A stretch of 64,000 nt of DNA. Origin: Geothermobacter hydrogeniphilus. GTDB taxonomy: Bacteria; Desulfobacterota; Desulfuromonadia; Desulfuromonadales; Geothermobacteraceae. This document shows positions 58,981-64,000 of the stretch, piece after piece; position 1 is the stretch's first letter; every line of letters starts with the position of its first letter. Both the position numbers and the translations under genes were made by a program. The notes below the pieces were generated by a model that had not been told where the DNA came from, made no database searches, and worked only from the letters and a program-made list of their open reading frames with translations. The stretch covers positions 1-64,000 of the forward strand of contig NZ_PPFX01000023.1 of assembly GCF_002898515.1 (NCBI RefSeq), written 5' to 3'.

Positions 58981-61136
58981 ACCGTGTGCATCTCCGACTG
59001 CCAGGTGACGAACCGGTTGCGGCCTTCTTCTTTGGCGCGGTAGAGGGCCCGGTCCGCCAGATCGAGCAGTTCGTAGATGTCTTTGCTGTCGTTGGGGTAT
59101 TCGGCGATGCCGAGGGAGAGGGTCAGCGTTCCCTCAGGCTGGCTTTCCTCTTCGCCGGGGAAGCTGTCGTTCATGACGCAGGAGCGCAGTTTTTCCGCCG
59201 CCGCTTCCGCGCCGTGTTTATCTGTTTTCGGCAGCAGGACGATAAACTCTTCCCCACCGAAACGTCCGACCAGGTCGATGCCGCGGGTATTCTGCAGCAG
59301 GATATCGGCCACCTTCTTCAGCACAATGTCCCCCCGCAAGTGTCCGTGCGTGTCGTTGAACGCCTTGAAATGATCGATGTCGGCCATGATCAGGCTGAAA
59401 TGAGAATGGTAGCGCTGCGCCTGCGCGACTTCGCGCTTGAGAATCATCTGGAAATGTCGTCGATTGGCCAGTCCGGTCAATTCATCGGTATTCGACAGGC
59501 TGCGTGCCTGTTCATAGAGCTGGCTGTTCTCGATGGCGATGGCGGCCTGGTTGGCGACCGCCTGGACCAGGTTGATATCACTTTCGGAAAAGGCGTCGGT
59601 TTCGATCTTGTGCAGGTTCAGGACCCCGGAGAGACGCTTTTTGACCACCAGCGGCACGCTGACCATTGATCCGCCGCTGTGGCTCTTGCCCTTGTAGCCG
59701 AGGTTGCGTTTTTCGTTTTTCAGATCGGGAATGGAGAGCAGTCGCTGGGTCAGGGCGGCTTTGCCGGTGATTCCTTCGTCGAGGCGGAAGGTCATGCCCT
59801 GCAGCAGTTCCGGGTCGATGCCGTGGGTCTTGCGCACCAGCAGTTCTTCGCTGCCGGCATTGTAGGTGAACAGCACCATCCGGTCGCAGTGGATCAGATC
59901 CTTCAGCACCCCCATCATTCGGTCGAACAGGATGCCCAGGTCGAGGGTCGAGGTCATGGCGCGATTGAGCTGAAACAGGCCCGACATCTCTTTCAGGTGG
60001 GCGCGCAGTTCGTGATTGGCGCGTTCGATTTCGGCGTTTTTCGCTTCCAGCAGTTCGCGGTATTTAAGTTCTTCCCGCTGCTCTGTCAGTTGCCGCTGCT
60101 GGTCGATCTTCTCCCGGTAGAGCTCGTCAAGCTGGCTCACCATGCTGTTGAAAGATTGGGCCAGCTTGCCGATTTCATCATTTCCGAGGTCGGGCAGACG
60201 ATAATCGAGCTGTCCGCGGCTGACGGTTTCGGTCGCCTGCAGCAGGGTTCCCAGCGGCCGCAATTGCCCGCGGATGAAGCGCAGGAAGAAATAGCCGAAG
60301 AGGACCAGGGCCAGCAGGACGGTGATTGCCGAGCGGGTGGCCAGGCTGCGCACCAGGATGCCGAGATTGCGGGTCGGCAGGCTGACGCCCAGCAGAACCA
60401 GGTCCGAGGTTCCCAGGGGGACGGCAAAAAATTGTGTGCGGGTGGTTGCGGTCGTTTTGTTGACCCGGCGTCCCGCGATCAGGCGACTGATTTCGTCGGC
60501 GGACAATCGCGGCGGGGAGGCTTCCGGTCGGTTGCTGACCAGGTGGTTGCCGTTACGGTCGAGCAGGTGGCAGTCCCCCCGGGTCGGTTTCATCAGGGAA
60601 CGGAAGAACTTTTGTCCCAGGGTCCGCCTGATCATGATGTATCGCTGATCTCCGGCTTTGTCCTTGAGGGGTTTGACCAGGACCAGGGCGGGAGTCTCCG
60701 GCAGGGCGGGAAAGAAGCGTACCCTGGTCTTGCCGCTGCGCCGGGCATGGGCGACCATCTGCTTCAGCTGCGGTTGTTCAAGGCTTCCGATCTGCTGCTC
60801 AGACCAGATACGGGCACTCAGGTCCTGGCTGGAGAGGCCGTTGAGGTGTGCCGCCAGGGGGATGGTCCCGGTTTCTTCGGGGTCATCCGGAGACAGGGCC
60901 ACCAGCAGGTTGGCGAAGGTTGTCAGCCTTTGCTCCTCGTTTTTAATCGCCATCTCCAGCAGGCTGTGCTGGTCGTCGAGTTGCTGATCAATTGACTCGG
61001 AGAGTGAGGCGCTGGTCAGTTGAACCGAGCCGATGGTGGCGGTCAGCCCGAGCAGGACCAGGACCAGGAAAAAGGGCAGCAGGATTTTCTGGGTGAGGGG
61101 CAGACGGTTGAACCTTGCGGGCATCGGGAGTCTCAT
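58977..61136 (-). CDS. Membrane diguanylate cyclase (sensor-HAMP-GAF-GGDEF)
   Basis: 719 residues. Membrane segments near residues 15-38 and 265-290 enclose a periplasmic sensor domain of about 225 residues. A HAMP domain (about 290-345) and coiled coil follow, then a GAF domain (about 390-545), then GGDEF (about 555-710). The active site is GRFGGEEFIVLLP, and RGID five residues before it is an intact inhibitory site, so c-di-GMP synthesis with product inhibition is expected. It starts 8 bp after the HD-GYP gene stop, so both should be on one transcript. Confidence 0.93.
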   Translation of the reverse strand: MRLPMPARFNRLPLTQKILLPFFLVLVLLGLTATIGSVQLTSASLSESIDQQLDDQHSLLEMAIKNEEQRLTTFANLLVALSPDDPEETGTIPLAAHLNGLSSQDLSARIWSEQQIGSLEQPQLKQMVAHARRSGKTRVRFFPALPETPALVLVKPLKDKAGDQRYIMIRRTLGQKFFRSLMKPTRGDCHLLDRNGNHLVSNRPEASPPRLSADEISRLIAGRRVNKTTATTRTQFFAVPLGTSDLVLLGVSLPTRNLGILVRSLATRSAITVLLALVLFGYFFLRFIRGQLRPLGTLLQATETVSRGQLDYRLPDLGNDEIGKLAQSFNSMVSQLDELYREKIDQQRQLTEQREELKYRELLEAKNAEIERANHELRAHLKEMSGLFQLNRAMTSTLDLGILFDRMMGVLKDLIHCDRMVLFTYNAGSEELLVRKTHGIDPELLQGMTFRLDEGITGKAALTQRLLSIPDLKNEKRNLGYKGKSHSGGSMVSVPLVVKKRLSGVLNLHKIETDAFSESDINLVQAVANQAAIAIENSQLYEQARSLSNTDELTGLANRRHFQMILKREVAQAQRYHSHFSLIMADIDHFKAFNDTHGHLRGDIVLKKVADILLQNTRGIDLVGRFGGEEFIVLLPKTDKHGAEAAAEKLRSCVMNDSFPGEEESQPEGTLTLSLGIAEYPNDSKDIYELLDLADRALYRAKEEGRNRFVTWQSEMHTV

Positions 61137-61144
61137 CCTCCGCT

Positions 61145-63184
61145 TCAGGCTGCCGAGGCTTCTTCTTCAAACATGCGGATGAAGGCCATGGCAACATCGG
61201 GATCGAACTGGCCGCCGGCATTGCGGCGGATCTCCTCAATGGTCACCTCGTGACTCAGGGCCTTGCGGTAGGGCCGGTCGGTGGTCATGGCGTCGTAGGT
61301 GTCGGCAACCGCCAGAATCCGCGCTTCAAGCATCAGGTCGTTGCCCGCGAGTCCCCTGGGATAGCCGCTGCCGTCATAACGTTCATGGTGCTGCTGGATA
61401 ATAGCCCGGACATCACTGAGGAAATTGATCGGTTCGAGAATCTTGACGCCGATACTGGGGTGCTGACGCAGGATTTCGATATCTTCACTGTCCAGCTTGG
61501 CGGTCTTGTGCAGCAGCGATTCGCAGATGCCGATCTTGCCGATGTCGTGCAGGATGGCCGCCTGTTCGAGCCGTTTGAGGGTTTCCGCCGGCAGGTTCAT
61601 GAATTCGGCCAGGCGCAGGGCGTAACGTTTGACCCGTTCGGAGTGGCCGCGGGTGTAGGCGTCACTGGCCTCGACCGCCGACACCAGCGCCTGCACCGTA
61701 CTCAGGTAGGTGCTCTGCTGCTCTTCGTAGAGCCGGGCGTTCTTGATGGCGATGCTGGCCTGGGCGGCGATGGTGGTCAGCAGTTCCAGGTCCTCACCGT
61801 CGAAGGAATTTTCATCCCTGCGGTTGGCCATGGTCAGGGTGCCGATGACCTCTTCGCCGATCACCAGCGGGGTGCAGATGACCGTTTCACGGGTGAATCC
61901 CAGACGACTGACCCGGCTGAATTCGCGCGATTCATCGATGTTGCTGATCAGCAGCGCCTGGTTGTTCTTGATCACCCAGTGGGACACCCCCCCCGGTTTG
62001 ATCGGGATGCGCATCCCCTTGTCGATATGCTCGGGCAACCCTTCGGCGGCGCCGATCTTCAGGGTCCAGGAGTCACGGTCGAGCAGCAGCAGGTAGCCGA
62101 CGCGCGCCTGCAGCGTTTCTACCGAGCGGTGCAGCAGCAGGGCGAAGAGGCGTTCGATATCCATGGTCGCGTTGATCGACAGCCCCAGTTTGTGCAGGGC
62201 CTGCAGCCTGCTGACAGCCTCCTCGAGGTTGGTGTTGCGGTCTTCGAGTTCGCCCGCCAGGTCGGCGATCTTGTAGTTGGCTTCCTCGATTTCCTCGATC
62301 CGTTCTTCGAGGGTGATGTTGAGATATTCGATCTCCTTGAGGCGTTCCTCAAGGGTGATGTTCATGTTGCGGATTTCATCGTGGTGGGAGAGTTTTTCCT
62401 CGGCAATGGCCATCTCCCGTTCGTGATGGACCGTCTGGTCGAGCAACTGCTTGACCCGGTCGATCATCAGGTTGAATTTCTCCGACAGCAGCTCCATCTC
62501 GCGGGAACTGCGGATATTGGTGCGGGCCCGCTCGAAATCTCCCTTTTCCAGGAAATTCATGGCGACCGCGAAACGGCGCAAGGGACCGTCGACGTAGAAG
62601 AGGATGAACCCGCCGAGGGTGATGATCATGATCGCCGCCATCCCCAGCGAGGTCAGCAGGGTTGCCTGGCGGCCCTTGCGCTGCATCATCGCCATCTCGG
62701 AGAGCGAGAGGTGGACATTGAGGATGCCGAGAACCTTGGCTTCGGGATCGTGGCAGCGGTGGCAGGTGGGAGCGTTGTTGATCGGCACCAGGGTGGTGTG
62801 GCGGTCCCGACCGTCGCTGTCGTCGATGTAGGAGTAGTTTCCGGAACGATAGGCGAGCAGATCCGAGGCGGCGATCAGGTCACCGGTTTCTTCGGCATCG
62901 GCCGAGATCAGAATGCGTCCCGACTCGTCGAAGATCCGGACCGATTCAATGGCCGGTTCCCGGCTGATGCGTTCAAGGATGCGGGCCACCTCGCCGTTCT
63001 GACCGCTGGCCATGTTGGCGATGATACTGTTGCGGATCGTCTCGCCCAGCACCCGGCCGTTCTGGTCGGCGAAACGCTGCAGCATCGCCCGCTGGGTGTC
63101 GAAGTTGTGCCACACGGCCAGCGCCACCGCGATCAGCATGATCAGGGTCGTCAGCCCGAGGATTTTAATTTTCAGTGAATTCAT
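61145..63184 (-). CDS. Membrane HD-GYP phosphodiesterase with periplasmic c-haem motif
   Basis: 679 residues. Membrane segments at about 8-26 and 178-198 frame a periplasmic domain that contains one CxxCH (C141-H145, in APTCHRCHDPEAK), the covalent c-type-haem site, followed by LGILNVHLSLSEM. Then come HAMP (about 199-252), a long coiled coil (255-325), GAF (about 330-480) and HD-GYP (about 490-670) with AAILHDIGKIGI and HHERYDGSGYPRGLAG intact. It should hydrolyse c-di-GMP in response to redox or gas ligands at the haem (inference). Confidence 0.92.
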   Translation of the reverse strand: MNSLKIKILGLTTLIMLIAVALAVWHNFDTQRAMLQRFADQNGRVLGETIRNSIIANMASGQNGEVARILERISREPAIESVRIFDESGRILISADAEETGDLIAASDLLAYRSGNYSYIDDSDGRDRHTTLVPINNAPTCHRCHDPEAKVLGILNVHLSLSEMAMMQRKGRQATLLTSLGMAAIMIITLGGFILFYVDGPLRRFAVAMNFLEKGDFERARTNIRSSREMELLSEKFNLMIDRVKQLLDQTVHHEREMAIAEEKLSHHDEIRNMNITLEERLKEIEYLNITLEERIEEIEEANYKIADLAGELEDRNTNLEEAVSRLQALHKLGLSINATMDIERLFALLLHRSVETLQARVGYLLLLDRDSWTLKIGAAEGLPEHIDKGMRIPIKPGGVSHWVIKNNQALLISNIDESREFSRVSRLGFTRETVICTPLVIGEEVIGTLTMANRRDENSFDGEDLELLTTIAAQASIAIKNARLYEEQQSTYLSTVQALVSAVEASDAYTRGHSERVKRYALRLAEFMNLPAETLKRLEQAAILHDIGKIGICESLLHKTAKLDSEDIEILRQHPSIGVKILEPINFLSDVRAIIQQHHERYDGSGYPRGLAGNDLMLEARILAVADTYDAMTTDRPYRKALSHEVTIEEIRRNAGGQFDPDVAMAFIRMFEEEASAA

Positions 63185-63360
63185 GCCCGCAACAAAACCC
63201 AGTACTGATTTCGACCCCGGTCCCGTCGGAAGACGGGGTCGTTGGCCAAAAGCCCGAATCGTGACCGATCACCCTGTGCTGTCATCGGTCGTCACCAAAG
63301 CCAGGTCCCTGTGGTAACGATCGGAAAATACAACGCAATTCAAATCTCATGGAAGCAATC

Positions 63361-63389
63361 TTGACAGTGAATATGGCAGTTTCTAAACT
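63361..63389 (+). promoter_or_regulatory. Promoter with overlapping inverted repeat upstream of the DUF2065 gene
   Basis: TTGACA (63361-63366), 17-bp spacer, TAAACT (63384-63389). GGCAGTTTCTAAACTGCC (63375-63392) is an 8+8 bp inverted repeat covering the -10, a good operator candidate. A second TTGACA-17-TATGCC pair lies at 63402-63430. Confidence 0.5.
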
Positions 63390-63467
63390 GCCCTGTCGCA
63401 ATTGACAGTTGATTTGGTCTGCAATATGCCTGCCATGAAACCCTTGGAATTTTATGAGGAATTTCTT

Positions 63468-63653
63468 ATGAGCCAGTTGCTCATCGCCTGTGGCATCGTC
63501 ATGATCCTGGAAGGGATTCCCTGGTTCCTTTCTCCGCAACGGATGCGGCATTTCGTCGCCCAGCTGGCGTCCATGCCCGACGCCGCCCTGCGTCTTGCCG
63601 CGGTGGCGAGCATGGGGGCGGGGCTGCTGCTGGTGTACCTGGTGACGCGGTAA
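63468..63653 (+). CDS. DUF2065 small inner-membrane protein
   Basis: 61 residues, two membrane segments: LLIACGIVMILEGIPWFLSP and LAAVASMGAGLLLVYLVT. This is the DUF2065 (YjeT-like) pattern. The ATG at 63468 follows GAGGA by 7 bp; in-frame starts at 63402 and 63432 overlap the promoters. Function unknown. Confidence 0.85.
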   Translation: MSQLLIACGIVMILEGIPWFLSPQRMRHFVAQLASMPDAALRLAAVASMGAGLLLVYLVTR

Positions 63654-63746
63654 GAAGTTCAGGGGGATCGCCGCGATTCCGCGAGGTCATAGAAGCCCAT
63701 TACGAAGTTATTGATCTGGAGGATTGAGAAGGGGATCTATTTGATC

Positions 63747-63775
63747 TTGTTCATGGTGACGAAACATGTTAGAAA
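63747..63775 (+). promoter_or_regulatory. Possible promoter for the right-edge gene
   Basis: TTGTTC (63747-63752), 17-bp spacer, TAGAAA (63770-63775). Moderate match; it would give a leader of about 120 nt containing the hairpin at 63845-63884. Confidence 0.35.
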
Positions 63776-63844
63776 GATAGGTGTTTTATTGATCTGCTGG
63801 TAATGGAGGGGACCATGAGCGGAAGGAATCCGCGCCAGAATCAG

Positions 63845-63884
63845 AAAGCCGCACCCGCTGCCGACGCAGCCGGGGCGGCTTTTT
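63845..63884 (+). terminator. Terminator-like hairpin before the right-edge gene
   Basis: AAAGCCGC / GCGGCTTT with a 22-nt GC-rich loop, followed by two more T. It lies between a possible promoter and the next start codon, so it could be an attenuator or the end of a short RNA. Confidence 0.45.
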
Positions 63885-63900
63885 GCGTTTGTGGAGGGAT

Positions 63901-64000
63901 ATGGACATCCGAGCGACACTCAAACCGGGGCAGAACGGCACCAAGGAACTGACCCGTCGCTATGGCGACAGGCTGGTCTGTGTCCGTTACCGTTACGACA
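63901..64000 (+). CDS. Partial gene cut by the window edge
   Basis: An ATG 5 bp after GGAGGG opens a frame of 33 residues that runs off the window (DIRATLKPGQNGTKELTRR, then YGDRLVCVRYRYD). The fragment recalls small hypothetical proteins found next to mobile elements in Proteobacteria, but I cannot confirm that. Function unknown. Confidence 0.5.
   Translation, partial: MDIRATLKPGQNGTKELTRRYGDRLVCVRYRYD

Noticed and set aside
61115..63178. A 687-residue open frame on the plus strand opposite the HD-GYP gene
   Set aside because: It is the mirror of a GC-rich coding frame; the composition is Asp/Gln/Gly/Val-rich without any domain, while the minus-strand frame has HAMP, GAF and HD-GYP motifs.

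Overview
The window is a dense, chromosomal, GC-rich stretch of a Gram-negative, probably anaerobic bacterium. The gene order (kdsB-pyrG-kdsADC-lptCAB-rpoN-hpf-ptsN-hprK-rapZ-PTS-metK-ahcY, then lptFG, rpsB-tsf-pyrH-frr-uppS-cdsA-dxr-rseP-tsaB, ilvD-ilvBN-psd-pssA-leuA) matches, from memory, the Geobacter/Desulfuromonas (Desulfuromonadia, former Deltaproteobacteria) arrangement. HprK in a Gram-negative, a T-box in front of leuA, FeoB with a DtxR-FeoA regulator and a c-type-haem sensor protein agree with that placement. The exact genus cannot be read from the sequence.

Layout. 0.2-2.3 kb: uracil salvage (upp-uraA, minus strand). 2.5-5.9 kb: iron uptake (fur, feoB, a tiny Cys-rich protein and a DtxR-FeoA regulator, with two Fur-box-like sites). 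6.0-8.9 kb: an exported PhnD-like/Ig-repeat protein. 9.2-25.3 kb: a long plus-strand run for CMP-Kdo synthesis, LPS transport, sigma-54, ribosome hibernation, HprK/RapZ and a mannose-type PTS up to HPr and enzyme I. 25.5-29.4 kb: metK, a glycosyltransferase and ahcY. 29.5-32.7 kb (minus): an IPT/TIG protein and the LPS export permeases lptF-lptG. 32.9-41.6 kb: translation factors, uppS-cdsA-dxr-rseP-tsaB and a DUF465 protein. 41.7-53.9 kb: branched-chain amino acid genes with phospholipid genes psd-pssA in between. 54-58.9 kb: ecfT, truA, usp, rplM-rpsI, argC and a small Cys-rich protein. 59-63.2 kb (minus): a haem-type HD-GYP phosphodiesterase followed by a diguanylate cyclase. The right edge has a DUF2065 protein and a gene cut by the window.

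The most unusual content is not protein-coding. Five families of short (about 110-180 bp), non-coding, palindromic elements sit in the intergenic gaps: family A (2 copies, inverted), B (4 copies of 165-166 bp), C (5 copies, two of them as tandem pairs bracketing leuA-leuC-leuD), D (1 copy, inserted inside a C copy, flanked by CTAG) and E (1 copy before metK). Most have inverted-repeat termini and A, C, D and E have a central GTAGC/GCTAC- or CGTAC/GTACG-type palindrome; no transposase is encoded here. Several end within about 20 bp of a good sigma-70 promoter of a core operon (kdsB, metK, leuA, rplM). I see no tRNA, rRNA, CRISPR array, complete insertion sequence or defence system.
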